Assembly: GCA_037039925.1 (NCBI GenBank)
Contig: JAXRKP010001625.1
Coordinates: 41,911 to 105,910 of the forward strand
Length of the DNA: 64,000 bases
Direction of reading: 5' to 3'
Source of the DNA: Doris montereyensis
Lineage: Eukaryota; Mollusca; Gastropoda; Nudibranchia; Dorididae
Shown here one piece after another: positions 21,401 to 41,020 of the stretch. A program made the position numbers and the translations under genes. How positions within the stretch are numbered: the first letter of the stretch is position 1; every line of letters starts with the position of its first letter. Under the pieces are notes generated by a model. The model ran no database searches, had not been told where the DNA came from, and saw only the letters and a list, made by a program, of their open reading frames with translations.

Positions 21401-21822
21401 TATCTGAGTAAGTTAATCCTGAGATCTAGATTCCTCAGATCATGAACATGTCTCATGATAGAATCACAAACTGAGGTGAAAACTATGATCCCATTTTTTG
21501 TTGTTGATCTTTGTAATATATATATATATTATATACCACTTATAAATGAGCATGGGTAGATACTGCATGAACAAATTTCCCTTTTGAAAAACTGTCATCT
21601 CCAAATAAAATCACAACAAATAACTCAAGTTTCATTGATGTGTTAGCAAAAACAAGATGATCATTACCCATGCATACATTATTTAAATATAAGATAGTGT
21701 CTTACGATCATCGCATGTCTGTTCCTTTTCCTTGTCTCTTTCTTTGGTTCTGTAGCACATTTCATTAGTGCCCATACTTCATCCAAAATTAAAGGAGATA
21801 ATGTTTTAATCTTCTGGGCCAT
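14094..21822 (-). CDS. Divergent Bcl-2 family gene (gene model)
   Basis: Six candidate exons lie on the minus strand: 21706-21822 (start), 21322-21403, 19904-20072, 19321-19393, 15753-15806 and 14094-14318. The BH3 motif QLAEMGDKF in the third fits the L-x-x-Φ-G-D pattern of Bim, Bax and Bak. The sixth matches the helix alpha4-alpha7 layout of Bak/Bok, with the intron falling directly after HGSV where the family has GGW. BH1 NWGR is replaced by SVDR. Exons five and six join in phase; the phases of the first four do not agree, which single-base errors could explain. The protein should act at the mitochondrial or ER membrane, but its pro- or anti-survival role cannot be told. A tail anchor was not found with confidence. 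Confidence 0.5.
14642..14848. repeat. 23-bp tandem repeat, nine copies
   Basis: The unit is ATGCCAGAGACTGTTGAAAG + AGT. Copies differ by TTG/TCG alternation at one site and a GCC/GAC change. Since 23 is not a multiple of three, the open frame across it is not conserved coding sequence. It lies in an intron of the Bcl-2-like gene. Confidence 0.95.
15753..15806 (-). CDS. Bcl-2-like exon 5
   Basis: A 54-nt exon (18 codons) encoding SERDPVEEFQPELNDVEK, with donor GTATTT and acceptor TTTAAAGTAAAG. It joins the 14094-14318 exon in phase 0. Evidence is open frame, splice sites and phase only; the acceptor has a weak pyrimidine tract. Confidence 0.35.
15904..16877. other. Intron sequence, nothing recognised
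   Basis: Short open frames without domains or splice context. Probably intron of the Bcl-2-like gene. Confidence 0.4.
16950..17170 (+). repeat. SINE family A 3' part and adjoining tRNA-like piece
   Basis: At 16955-17050 the plus strand matches the family A body and tail (TTGTTTACAGGGCAAACCGG, GAGATCACCTTAGTTGTGG). It is followed at 17095-17150 by a tRNA-like segment with B-box-like GGAGTTTGAGTCCTG, which may be a second SINE head. Confidence 0.6.
17171..18299. other. Intron sequence, nothing recognised
   Basis: Low-complexity pieces (CA run at 17352, CT run near 17670) but no supported exon or transposon. Confidence 0.4.
18300..18453. repeat. (GA)n tract
   Basis: About 150 bp of GA dinucleotides broken by a GGGAGGGAGGGAGG block near 18346-18360. 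All long open frames over it are repeat artefacts. Confidence 0.95.
19321..19393 (-). CDS. Bcl-2-like exon 4
   Basis: The 73-nt exon reads DEAKLIKDIIQYLAKISEDI then DDQL, strongly helical, with acceptor CTTTTGAAATAG and donor GTAAGG. By position it would cover the helices between BH3 and BH1. Its phase fits the BH3 exon if the AAAAA run at the end of that exon is one base too long. Confidence 0.45.
19904..20072 (-). CDS. Bcl-2-like exon 3, carries BH3 motif
   Basis: Acceptor TTTATGTTTTCAG is strong; the donor (GTGGGG after AAAAA) is weak. The exon reads LMSMSEHFRWECSVTLAD, an acidic linker (GEDHEENSEDDKMPEK), then NDLMQEAADQLAEMGDKFCD. AADQLAEMGDKF matches the BH3 consensus, including the invariant Leu and Gly-Asp (compare ELRRIGDEF of Bim). 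The acidic linker just before BH3 is unlike most family members. Confidence 0.6.
20285..20375 (-). repeat. tRNA-like SINE fragment
   Basis: On the minus strand an A-box-like TGGGGCAAGGGGTAAAACGC is followed by a B-box-like GGGATCGAGCCCC. A short tRNA-derived head without a recognised body. Confidence 0.45.
20880..21196 (+). mobile_element. LINE 3' end fragment
   Basis: The plus strand reads MRWLGHSYKKP, then ALKWNAEGKRDRGRPKTRLR, then WSQTEMMAQGQIKWKNLI and a stop at 21195. The order WLGH, GKR-RGRPK-R, W...A..R..W..L is the standard C-terminus of non-LTR retrotransposon reverse transcriptases. 5'-truncated. Confidence 0.75.
21322..21403 (-). CDS. Bcl-2-like exon 2
   Basis: Acceptor TTAACTTACTCAG leads to KWLAFIAEIRRLLEAATSDD and IASGGDK, an amphipathic helix-like segment in the only open frame. 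The donor (GTCAAG) is weak and the phase with exon 1 does not agree, so the boundaries are provisional. Confidence 0.35.
21706..21822 (-). CDS. Bcl-2-like exon 1 with start codon
   Basis: Starts with ATG (codon at 21820-21822) and encodes 39 residues, MAQKIKTLSPLILDEVWALM then KCATEPKKETRKRNRHAMI, up to donor GTAAGA. No in-frame extension upstream was supported. The Lys/Arg-rich stretch (PKKETRKRNR) could be a basic patch or a nuclear signal. Confidence 0.4.
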
Positions 21823-23194
21823 AATTTTGATATCAATTTACTTATAAATATAAGCACAACCTGGAAGAAAAGAAAAAAAAACATAACTTTAATATTGATA
21901 ATGATCTTTATTGTTCAAAGGCAATTTTTCTTGTTTCCATTTCTTTGTACAACAAAAATGCATTCAGTACATTCATAAACTATACATACATCGCTATAAA
22001 CACCATCCACTCGCACTAATATTCACAAACACACTCGCTCACACCCAAACATCCCCCCCCCATAATTATGCACAGACAAAACGCCAACTTCCTCTAAATC
22101 GTCTATTATCATTATGTTCTTTAAACATTTAAGTAGGCAGCTGTACAGTGCCTTCGACAGCGAGTTGAGAAAGACTGAATGAAATGGCTTGCTGGAGGAT
22201 AAATGAGTAAAGTCTGTGAGTCTACTTACAAGTGTTTGAGCATTGGCCAAAGAAGTATAAAACATGGGAAGTGAAGGAGTTTCATAGTCAGGTCCCAGTC
22301 ATTATTTTAGCATCCATCACCATCCCTGACCCTGTATACTTCCACAACCCCCCCCCCGACTGAGCAGAAGTCGAAATCTACCCCCCCTACCACTAAGTAG
22401 GTCGAGATTTACTGTCTAGACTAAAACTAAATCTAGATCTAGACTATTTCTTCTAGATCTAGGTCTTGGAACAATTGTTAATTCTAGTCGATCTTCTAGA
22501 TCTAGGACAATAAAACATAAAACTCAAAGTAAAGGAGTAAAGGGAAAAAGCAAACTTATTCTCACACATTTAGAACCATATCTAGATCTAGATCTAATGA
22601 AAGAAAGGACGTTGTTTATTATAAATTCGATTCCAGAAAATCTTTCTATCAGACTAGAGTAGTCTTGTCAGTTACCTTCCACGAAACTAATGTCCCGGTT
22701 GATAGTTTTTTTGAGAAGGAAGTGAGACTAAACTGTCTAAAAGTAAAATAGATCTTGATCGCTACTGTGCTACGCTATATTTGGAATGCTTGGAATTGGA
22801 ATGGAGACAAAACTTCTGTAAGCACTTTCGTAATGTCCTTGGACCTTGCTCTCTCTTGTTAGGATTGTTGTTATTTGTGGTTGAACATAAAAGAAAATTA
22901 ACAAGGAGGAAATAGTATGGTGCCACAATGATCATATAACATGTCCTTATTTCAAAACATGACCGAACCAGCATTTCGACTTAAGTCAATAAACAAAGAA
23001 GAAGAAATAAGAGAATGAAGAAGTCAGGCAGTAGACAAACTAGTGAGCTGAGAAATGAGAGAGAGGGTAAGGGTGTCCATATTGTTTATGCACACTTCGT
23101 ACAATTGTTTTCTGTGTTATGCAACGTTGATAGTCGATGCCTTGCGAAAATATCATAATGGTGGTCTCAATGTGTTTTATACTCTTCTTTTTTC

Positions 23195-23197
<3 letters not shown>
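21823..23197. other. Presumed promoter side of Bcl-2-like gene; TCTAGATC-rich
   Basis: Between 22420 and 22610 the palindromic words CTAGATCTAG and TCTAGATC are repeated many times. The same words appear near 8980, 24125, 30850 and 60838. No promoter element was recognised. Confidence 0.4.
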
Positions 23198-23241
<44 letters not shown>

Positions 23242-23700
23242 TGACCAACTCAAGTCTTGAGTATTACTGTCAGCGTGCATAGTTTGATTTAACCCAAAAA
23301 ATATTAAACCAATTTTGGCTTTAAAGTGATGTATTTTATTCTGTCTTTAAATTTTTCAGTACTGTTTCTGTTGGCAATCCGTTCCACAGCCTTACTGTAC
23401 TAGGGTAAAATGAGTGCAGGTGACAATCAATATTTGAAGATGGAACCATGTAATTTTGACAGCCTGACCTGGTCGTTCTTGTATTACGTTTAAGCTGACC
23501 CAATGGACTAAACAGTTGGCCATGTATAGCCTTAAAGAAAACAGTAATTTTATTTATGGCTCTATGTCCTTCTATCCATTGCAACCGGTTCATGATTGTT
23601 TTGGTATTTCCTTTAGTGCCTGTATAATTATTGGTTACAAATCGGGCTGCATTCTTTTGTACTTTCTCAACTTCGTGTATGTAGATCTATCTTTTCTAGG
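23198..23700 (-). mobile_element. LINE 3' end fragment with (TTA)n tail
   Basis: The minus strand reads ARFVTNNYTGTKGNTKTI-like, then RLQWIEGHRAINKITVFFKA, then TRSGCQNYMVPSSN and FYPSTVRLWNGLPTETV, the typical end of Jockey/CR1-type reverse transcriptases. About 95 bp past the stop, an ATT/ATA microsatellite (23198-23240) forms the expected microsatellite tail. 5'-truncated. Confidence 0.7.
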
Positions 23701-24438
23701 TCTACTATAGATATTACTTTTGTTAACTTAGGATCAGTACATTTCAGAAAAAGAAAAAGAAAGCCCAACATGGACTTGGAAAACGCTGCATAATGAGCCA
23801 TGTTCAAAATCTCAGTACATAATTATTGTACGTATTAAATATTTGAATGAGAAGTCAAATTCTTTATTTTGTTTTTATTACAAAATATTCTTGGTTTCTT
23901 GTACATGTATTCTAGTTTGAACCTAACGTCTTTGGGATTTACACACTTCTTTTAATAAAAATGTCGGATTGCTTTGGCGAAACGAACACGAAAAGGGAAT
24001 CAAACAAACGATTCGTAGCACTAACTTTAGTAGCAGATTCAGCCTGTGTTCAACACAAGTTTGAGACCCAGGCCTAAAGGTTGGCTATTTGAATCTATTC
24101 TTGTTGGAATCTGGATGTATTATAGATCTAGTGGAAGGGTAAGAGACCAATACACCGATAGATCTAAGTAGAAAAATGGGGACTGATAAAATAGAAAGAA
24201 AGGAAGGGTGTAACTGGTGTAAGAGTTCACTCGTAGTAACTTAGTAGCAGCACATACAAGGAGTGGAGGCTAAAGCTAAATAATGGAAGAGACCTCACAA
24301 TATAGTCAGATACACGCACACGATATCATTTTTGTTGGCATGAGCTGTCAAACTTCAAAGGGACCATACATGTGCTTGTCAGGTACTCCTTAAGAATTGA
24401 CCTCCCTTTCTGACATCTCCAACAAACAATGCACTTTG
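23701..24438. other. Gene-free stretch
   Basis: Nothing recognised on either strand. Confidence 0.4.
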
Positions 24439-24454
24439 TTAACCCTTTGAGACC
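24439..24454 (+). mobile_element. Candidate piggyBac terminus (TTAA + CCCTTTGAGACC)
   Basis: TTAA followed by CCCTTTGAGACC resembles piggyBac ends, which start CCCTTTG or CCCTT next to TTAA. A piggyBac-type transposase remnant lies 1.4 kb away on the minus strand. No matching opposite end was found, so this stays a candidate. Confidence 0.35.
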
Positions 24455-25859
24455 TAAGGCCCTATATTTATCTGCCCTATATACCTGGCCTCCTGGGTGA
24501 AAATTACAAAAAACGAACAGAGGTTAGTAAAACACTCATAACAACATGCAAATAAGTTGTTAGAAACTGATAAAATTTCAACATAATATAATTAAGGTAT
24601 AATTGCTGCAGAGTGAGGATGTAGCAATTAACACCGTTAATTGTAGTGGATTTAATTGCTGCAGAGTGAGGATGCTACTTTCAGCCAATTAACACTACCC
24701 GTGTTGAACATGACTTGCTTTCTCGACAAACGAGAATTGGATCAAAAGCTGGTATTTTGTTGCCTTCAGGAAGAAGACATCTGAAAAAGCCAACGAGAAA
24801 TCAAAGGCTAAAATTCTACCTTGCTTTGTCTTGGAGTCATTCTTAATATAATCCGGTAGTGCCTATGGCAGGCTGCGCCCCCATTTCCCTCTTTTGTCAA
24901 AATGAGTTGGATCATGGGGATTCCAGTCATTCTTATGAGCTCTTCCAGCTTCAATTTCAGCGTGACTATGCAGGTTTCACAAAATGGGAGCAACGCTTTC
25001 CAGCCAGATCTATCGAACCGCTAGCTTGTTTTTCAGTCAAGGGCAGATCTATACCGCTATGTTACGTGCTCTTCGTCGACGTGAACATGACTTGCATCTG
25101 GTTTGGAGAGTTTCCTGACTTTTCCTAGTTCTCGAGACAAACGTTTTCGTTGATCACTGCGCGATCCGGATATGCAGAATGAAAACCAATGCCTTTTGTC
25201 CCGGTAAAATTCTGTGAGGCTTTCCTTATTCGTGTTACGGGCGTGTTACCAAAGTATACGACTTATAAATTTTAACGAGTGAGGATGCGATGAAGTATCA
25301 GCGAAGACCAGCAACAAAACCCTCGCCAGAGAGACAAGTGACCCCCCCACCAAAAACCCATCACTCACCCCCCTCCCTCTCTAACTATCTACAACATAGA
25401 GAAATCAAACTTGTCTTTATCGATCGATAATTCAGAATACGGGACGGGATGGGACGGTGGCTGCTTTGAACTCTACTTGAACCTGTGCTATTAGTATTAT
25501 TTTTCTCTCTCGTTGAAAGTTTTGGAGTTGCCAAGGAGACTGTGCGTGTCACTATCATTGTAATGGACTTATAAACCTCCCCGTATTGCCAATTATCTTG
25601 TCTTTATTTATTAGAACATAATAAATCATGAAAGCCTATTGATTGCCGGACTTCTTTACATGCCTATGGCTAATGCGAATCTAACCTGCAGTGAATCTAA
25701 CCTGAGTCTCCTTTCTGATGTCCGATCATCGTCTACATTTTTCTGGTCATTCTTATCAAAATACAACCCCGTATGTACAAATTATAATCGAGACTTGACC
25801 GTTATTAGATCTCAGATCGAAAAAAATATTTTTTGTTGAGGTCTCGTAGACTGCCAGTA
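24455..25859. other. Unassigned sequence, possibly inside the piggyBac element
   Basis: A repeated block (TTGCTGCAGAGTGAGGATG) occurs at about 24601 and 24655. No coding exon was supported. Confidence 0.35.
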
Positions 25860-27240
25860 GTGTATTCCATCCTTATTCCTTCTATTGGCTATGACAACTG
25901 TTTCTTGCTTAATGTGTGGGTCATGATAATTTGAAATGAAGTTCACACCCAAAAAATATTCACAAAACACACAAATTGAAAAGCGATTGGTTAGACTTTG
26001 AGAAACATTAATCCGGTCTTGCTTAAGGTGAAAAGGGACATAAAAAAGAGGAAACCAAGCATGACACATCTTTCACTGTGGAAATAGCCTTTCTCCTCAT
26101 TTCAACTTGCTTTCATGATAATTTGACATTGGTTTCGGTTTTACCAAGCATGACAGAAAATAAGCGGCTTTCTCCTCATTTCAATTTCTTGCTGGAAACA
26201 GCTTGCGGTTGGTTTGGATTGTTCCAACAACTCCAGTAAATCAGTTCATTAAAGGCATATTTAGAAAGATACACAGAATTCTAATATCTGTCCATTACCA
26301 AGACATCTGCCTTTCCCCCCAGCTCACATGATGTCAGAAGACGCATCACTGTGTTACCCACTATGCCTAAATTTCTCTCAATGACCTGAGCAGCACCTGT
26401 ATATATCTCTGCATTGAGAATATATCCTGTCTCTCCTTCACACAATAAAAAAGCTTTGATGCCCCATTTCATAGGCTTGTCTTTTATTTATATTGCTTTA
26501 TTGCGAGGCGATTTTTGTTGGGATCATCCCCTCGTCGAGGCTCAAGTGTTTTCGGGGGATTTTAGTAGTGACAGAACTTTACCAGCAAATCTTCAAGCAT
26601 TGGCCTCACCTTATATACTTTGTCTGTTTTATCAAAATTCTCATCCTCATCTACAATATGCAAGAACGTCAGATAGCAAGAAAGCATCTCTTATCGGCTC
26701 CAAGTGGTTAAGCCACCTACATCGAAATTCCATGTAAACCAATCTGCCTTTGTACCCGTCTCCTGTTTTGCCACAACTGATTGCGTTGATTGTCGAAAAA
26801 GATTCCAAAAAGTCCTTCTTCAGCATCCTTCCAAAGTGTCTTATTGCCTCTTGACTAAGAGTGACAAATGTTTCACTCTTGACATTAATGAATGCACAGA
26901 GACAGTCTCAATCAGCCGTCTCAAGACTGCATATTGGTCATCCAGTTGACTGTTTGCAAGGACAACTTACCCGTTTTCCAACTTGCACACCCACGATCGA
27001 CAGCGTCAGCAGGCTCCTATCCTATTATCGGTGTCACAAACATTTCAATTATCCATCCCTTTCTGATAGCACTCCATGACATAATAGCCCCAGTTACAAC
27101 GAGAGCTTGCTTACAAGGACTTTTTAGAATTCTCAATTTCTGCTCTTTTCAGACTGTAGAAAAAAGACGATTAGAAAGCGGGGTTCAACGACGTCCGAGA
27201 CGGCTACAGCGGGACTTTCGTCATTTGCCGTACTATAAAA
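25860..27240 (-). pseudogene. piggyBac-type transposase remnant
   Basis: Minus-strand blocks appear in family order but different frames: RDAFLLSDVL (about 26680), HIVDEDENFDKTDKVYKVRP and MLEDLL (about 26590-26670), SLDEGMIPTKNRLAIKQY (about 26490-26545), KPMKWGIKAFLLCEGETGY (26410-26475), ILNAEIYTG, and VIANRRNKDG (about 25870). These correspond to the DKLFKVRPLLD, S.DE.M.PFKGR, KP.KWGIK and NRRNKDG blocks of piggyBac-like DDE enzymes; the first catalytic Asp/Glu pair (SLDEGM) is kept. In-frame stops and shifts indicate decay, beyond what assembly errors alone need. Confidence 0.7.
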
Positions 27241-27339
27241 GTCATCCCCATTTTTGATAAGGTGCCAATCAAAATCTGACACTTACATGTACAGGCTAAC
27301 TTCAGGTTTTGAGGAAGGGCTGCTTGCAAACTGTAATGC

Positions 27340-27365
27340 CACAATGTGTGTGTGTGTGTGTGTGA
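27340..27365. repeat. Short (GT)n tract
   Basis: TGTGTGTG run of about 20 bp. Confidence 0.85.
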
Positions 27366-28029
27366 GAGGTTTGAATTGGGTGGGGTATATTACATGCTGA
27401 AAGTATGCACCTGTTTTTGTGTCTGGAGAGAGGAAGAGAGTAGAGCAAGGGATAGGGGAATGGGAATGGTTTTGTACACAATGACCAGTGAGTTACGATT
27501 GTCTGCACATGCGCCTTTACCTGGCGTCTACATTCTGTTGATTGCAATGAAAAACATTAATTTGTTTGTCTTACTCCACACTACACACATGCACAGTGAT
27601 AAATAGGCATTATGGGCTGTAAACATAGACAATGCACAAGTTGCGCCTGGCGCAGCTACTCACACACAAACGTACATAACTTTTTTGCGCTGGCCGGTAA
27701 TTTATCAAATTAAATCATTTGAGATTTCACTTCAGATGAAGAACAGCTCACAACAAAAATCCAATACTTTCAAATTTGACATGGCACGAAAACAAGTTTA
27801 ACATTTTCTCAGAATCAGAGACCTTCCACATGTGGGAAGAGATAAAGATTAGAGCTATTTCGGTCTACCGCTACCAATCTAGGTCAAACACTTGCTCAGC
27901 TTTCTGCTCAAATTAGGCCTACTCATCCATATGAATCCAATCCATAAACATAACCTCAACATGGAAACTGACATGTCAATCTCGTCACCCTCTTTTCTCT
28001 CCTCTTTTGTACGTCATTTTCATTGCCAT

Positions 28030-28281
28030 TGTTGTCTATACTTGCTTATCCTCGTATTTTCCTTCAGTTTCTTTTAGATTTATTTCACCTATTTGTACCT
28101 TTTTCGTCTTCTCCATTTTTTGTAAAATTTCTTTTTAAAAATTCGAGCTTTCTGTCTGTCGTTCTTAAATTTTTTTCGTCTTCTCATCTTTCTTCAATTC
28201 TTTCCTCTTTACAGGCTATCTTCAATTATTTCGTATCCTCTTTTTCTTACTTCAATGTTTTCTTCTTCTCCGTCTTACCAA
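28030..28281. repeat. T-rich imperfect minisatellite, left block
   Basis: Irregular copies of a TCTTCAATTTTTTCGTCTTC-like unit. The same repeat resumes at 29945 on the other side of the LINE, so the LINE probably inserted into a once continuous array. Confidence 0.65.
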
Positions 28282-29944
28282 TCATTGAAAGTAGCGAAAT
28301 TTCTGAAATCAAACAAATTAGTATCACTGTACCAGGGGTTATAAAACAACTTAAACAACTAGACTCGCATAAGGCAACAGGACCAGATGACATCCCTCTA
28401 AAATCCTCAAAGAAACAGCAAATGAGATCGCGCCATATCTTTGCACAATATTCCAACAATCAATCAATACCGGATTCGTGCCAGAAGATTGGAAAACAGC
28501 AAACATCACAGCTGTTTATAAAAAAGGAAGACGTGACATTGCTTGAACTACCGCCCAGTATCCCTAACTTCAATTTCTTGCAAAGTAATGGAGCATATCA
28601 TAGCACACACGATAATGAACCACCTGGAAGAAAACAACGTACTGGTAGACTACCAATATGGATTCCGTAAGCACCATTCCTGTGAAACACAACTTATATC
28701 AACACTAGAGTCGATAGCTAAATCAATAGATGACAAAAAACAGGTTGACCTACTAATCCTTGATTTTAGTAAGGCTTTTGACACTGTACCCCACCAACGC
28801 CTCCTCCAAAAACTAGAGAATTATGGAATAAGAAACACCAACGTTATATCCGATAATGAAACAAACAACCAACAGCTCCTGAAGTGGTTTGAAAGTTGGC
28901 TCCGTGGTAGGACACAAAAGAGTAATCCTAGAAGGAAAATCAAGCGAACCTTGTCATGTCCTATCTGGAGTCCCCCAGGGCACAGTCCTTGGACCTCTTT
29001 GTTTTTTAATATTCATAAATGATCTTGGGAAAAATATGTCCCCTGATACAAATCTTAAACTGTTTGCGGACGACAGCCTGTTGTTTCGAGAAATAACAAA
29101 CAAAGCCAGTGCAGAAAACCTTCAAAGAGATCTGTCAACCCTTGAAAAATGGACTGAAGAGTGGCATATGAAATTCCATCCATCAAAGTGCTATGTGATG
29201 AACGTTACACCAAAACGAAAGCCAGTCATATATGATTATACCCTCATGAACGAGCATCTGGAACACGTTCAAAGCATACCATATCTGGGAGTCCGTCTCA
29301 ACAACAAACTCCAATGGGATGATCATATAAATGAAATCACATCAAAAGCAAATAGATGCCAGGTTTATCCACCGAAACCTGCGTCAATGCCCCATGCAAA
29401 TTAAATCTCAGGCATACACAGCACTTGTTGGCCGACGCTAGAATACGCTAGTGCTGCATGGGATCCACACCACCAATACCAAATTGACCAAATTGAAAAG
29501 GTACAGAGACGGGCAGCGCGAGTTGTAAAAAAATGCTGGTCAAGAGAACAAGGATGCGTGACTCAAGCATTACAGGAACTTAACTGGTCTTCTCTGGAAA
29601 CCCGCCGAAAACACTCTCGCCTCATACATATTTACAAAGCAATAAACACAGACACATCAACCGTGAAAATCCCAACTTATTTTTCTCAACGCAACAATGA
29701 ATATACTCGCTCAACAAGAAATCATCACCAGCAAAAATTCATCAACCCACATACCGGACCAACATTTACAAACACAGCTTTTTCCCTCAAACCATCTGCG
29801 AGTGGAATGCCCTGCAAATAGAGTCATCAACAGCTTATCTGTTGACCAATTTAAACGTGTGCTTGGACGTGAAAATGTGTGAACATGAACTGTGAAGTGT
29901 AACACTATATTCGCATTCATAGGCAAAATGCCTTTTTGCGAATT
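28282..29944 (+). mobile_element. Jockey/CR1-like non-LTR retrotransposon, 5'-truncated
   Basis: The reverse transcriptase blocks are in order: LKQLDSHKATGPDDIPLK (28340-28400), EIAPYLCTIFQQSINTGFVP in a second frame, NYRPVSLTSISCKVMEHII (28543), YQYGFRKHHSCETQL, LILDFSKAFDTVPHQRLLQK, GVPQGTVLGPLCFLIFINDL, the catalytic LFADDSLLF (about 29060), then KFHPSKCYVMNV and IPYLGVRL, and the C-terminal ALQELNWSSLETRRKHSRL. The endonuclease is missing. At least four frame changes exist. It is in the sense orientation relative to GTF2E1 and lies 1.5 kb upstream of it. Confidence 0.85.
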
Positions 29945-30670
29945 ATCAATTCTGATTCTTTCTTCAATTTGTTCGTCTTCTCCAGCTTTCTTCAATTTTT
30001 TCACCTGCTCCGTCTCTCTTCAATTTTTTCATCTTCTCCTTTTTTGCATTTTTTTTTCCTCTTCTCAGTCTTTCTTTAATTTATTGTCTTCTCCGTCTTT
30101 CTTTAATTTTTTTGTCTTCTCTGTCGATTTTCTTTAATTTTTCGTCTTCTCTGTCTTGTCGATTTTCTTCAATTTTTGCATCTTCTCCAACTTTCTTAGA
30201 TTTTTCAGCTTCTCCGTTTTCTTCAAATTTTTCATCTTCTCCGTCTGTCTTCAATATTTTCATGTTCTCGGTCTTTACAGTCTTCCCTTTATTTTTTTTC
30301 GTCTTCTCCGTCTGTTGCATTTCTTCAATTTTTTCGCGTTCTCCCCCTCAGCTTTTTTCATCAACTGCATCTTCCTTCCATTTTCATCTTCTCTGTTGTT
30401 GTCGCCTGTCTTAATTTTTTTCATCTTCTCCTTTGTCTCTTTTCTTTGTCTTTTGCATTTATCCCTTCGTCATCATTTTTGTCACTTTTTCATCTTTTGT
30501 ATTTTCATCACTTTATTTGATTTTTCATCTTTGTCATCTTTCTTTATCTTTCATGTCTTTGTAGCCTTTTTTTTTTCCACCTTTCTTATTTCTATGCTTT
30601 TGTCACATTTCTCCGTCTTCTTCGTCTTCTCTCCGCTTTCTTAAATGTTTTAGTCTTCTCCCTGTAGCCT
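29945..30670. repeat. T-rich imperfect minisatellite, right block
   Basis: About 25 irregular copies of a 25-30 bp unit such as TCTTCTCCGTCTTTCTTCAA followed by a T run. On the minus strand it reads as spurious Lys/Glu-rich peptides. Unit length drifts, so it is not a clean satellite. Confidence 0.8.
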
Positions 30671-31407
30671 TTTTCCCTTTTTCAAAGGAAGAAAAGACCT
30701 TAAATTTTTAATTTGCCTCAAATTTTGAATCTATGTATTTGGGTCTCATGAAGTCTATGACTAGACCTATTTTCAAGTCGAATAATGGTTTTTATAGTAG
30801 GCCTTCCTAACCCGCACTCGCTGCATATTTTGAAAGAAAAAAAATTAGATCTAGACCTAACTACTACTCCTACAACAAAGAAAAGGACCCATGAGGTGAA
30901 GAAATAAAGAATAACCAGCAGTCATGTTGAAATTCTTTTATTTTCAATTTAAAACTCAAATTTTCTTCTTTTTTCTTATTTCCCCATTGACAAAATTCAT
31001 GCGTAACTAGTGTTAGTACAGCTTTTCACGGGTGCAAGTTGCGCTGGCTTTTAGACCGTATTGTGCATGCTTTGGATTTAAGCATGGTTTATGTTTATCA
31101 CTACGCACGTTTCTGTAGTCACCTTCAGTGGCGCAACTTGCGCATGATCTATGTTTACAGCCTTATATGTCCATCACAAATTTGAACATAAACAGCAGTT
31201 GTCTATTCACACTTTCAAGCATCGGAATGTTTTTAAAGAAAATACTTACTTATTACTTGAGATGAAAGCTAGGATAATTGATAATATCAAGAAGAAATTG
31301 AATACAAGTGTTGAGAACAAGGCAAAATTTATACCCCCTTTTCTTTTCCTTTCAGAAAAAATTTGGCTTTGAAGTGACCTGTTAGAGTCTGAAATAAAGC
31401 AGACTTC

Positions 31408-39718
<8,311 letters not shown>

Positions 39719-40059
39719 AAATACTCAGATTTTTTATTACGTCTTTGGTCTTTCATTTGCTTTTGTTTTGTTTTTATTAAAATTAATCCTTGTATTTGTA
39801 TGCCTTGTGTTTTTATAATACAAGAAAACAAAACACTGAAGAACAGGACAGAATTTAAAAGTTAAAACAAAAAACAGAGTGAGCGATTGGCGGGTGCTAC
39901 TGGTAGGTCCTACTTCTTTCCTTTCACTCTTTTACTTATAATATCCTTCCGCCTTGCTGTTTCCTTTTAATTCATCCTGAGATCACAGCATATGGTGGGC
40001 GGGGTAAACTACAATGAAACAAAAATCCTTACCTACCAATCATATTGACCATTGAGATT

Positions 40060-40220
40060 GGTTTGTTGATGGGCTATCAAATGGAAGTCCTGTGTGCAGA
40101 TCACAACACTGTGCATGTTAAATATCCCTTGGCAGGACAGTCCGGGCAGAAATTTAAAAAAATAATCCTACCCACAAAAAAAACGAGATCACCTTAGTTG
40201 TGGTTGTGGGTAAATGAAAT
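40060..40220 (+). repeat. SINE family A fragment
   Basis: Plus-strand match to the family body and tail: GTCCTGTGTGCAGATCACAA, CACTGTGCATGTTAAATATC, AGATCACCTTAGTTGTGG and TGTGGGTAAAT. Confidence 0.75.
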
Positions 40221-40227
40221 CGAATTA

Positions 40228-40277
40228 TAAAACTGAAATATCATTCATTCATTCATTCATTCATTCATTCATTCATT
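40228..40277. repeat. (CATT)n microsatellite directly after the SINE
   Basis: A run of ATTC units follows the SINE 3' end within about 15 bp, as expected for a SINE-associated tail expansion. Confidence 0.9.
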
Positions 40278-40544
40278 TAATCTTTCATGAGATCACAACT
40301 CACTCTTTTCACAAAACATCTTTACAAGTAAACTATTTTTTGAAACACAGATGTTGTTTTTTATTGTGTCCTTACAGCAAATGTTTAATTGCTATTAATT
40401 GTCAGATTCTCAGTCAGTAAAAGCTTTGTTGACATGCAAAATAGATATCAATTTGACATCGTTGACATTAATTTGCCATTGATATTCCATCAATTTGACA
40501 TCAAGTAGACAAGTTGACATCATTACACATTAATATTATCGTGA

Positions 40545-40966
40545 AGTATTATTATTATTATTATTATTATTTTTATTGACAATGATAAGGAATGCAAAGC
40601 ATTGCATCTCTAGGAGTAAATTTACATGAATGGAAGCAAGCTCCATATTATATATATATATATATATTCAGTATAGTCATAGTGCATGTGCATACAAAAC
40701 AATTTTACACTTAATTTTAAAACAAAAAGAAAGAAGAGAAGAGTACAAAATGGGTTTTTTTTTATTATTTAAAAATGAAAATGAGTCAGACAGACAGAAT
40801 ATAGCTTGATTGAGGTAAAAGCTAGTAGGCGATAAAATTGAGCGTAATGGTGGCACTCCATATAATTACCATCCAACTACATAACATTAACAACACCAGT
40901 AAATGTCATAATAACTTGCAAGCAAATTTCTAACAACATTCAAAACAAGCAAATTTCAATTCAATA

Positions 40967-40997
<31 letters not shown>

Positions 40998-41020
40998 ATT
41001 ATTATTATTATTATTAATAT
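40545..41020. repeat. (ATT)n microsatellites, two blocks
   Basis: ATT runs at about 40547-40578 and 40968-41017, with a short TA run at 40650-40668 between them. Confidence 0.85.

Larger units (their letters stand above)
27615..31162. mobile_element. Large inverted-repeat element, about 3.5 kb, with nested LINE
   Basis: The left end GGCTGTAAACATAGACAATG matches the reverse complement of the right end (GGCTGTAAACATAGATCATG), and both continue with a CAAGTTGCGCC block, about 30 of 33 bases in all. The motif GCAAGTTGCGC recurs once more at 31034. Inside lie a Jockey-like LINE and two T-rich minisatellites, but no transposase. Flanks (ATTATG left, TTATAT right) suggest a short TTA-type duplication that I could not fix. 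It sits just upstream of GTF2E1. Confidence 0.55.
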
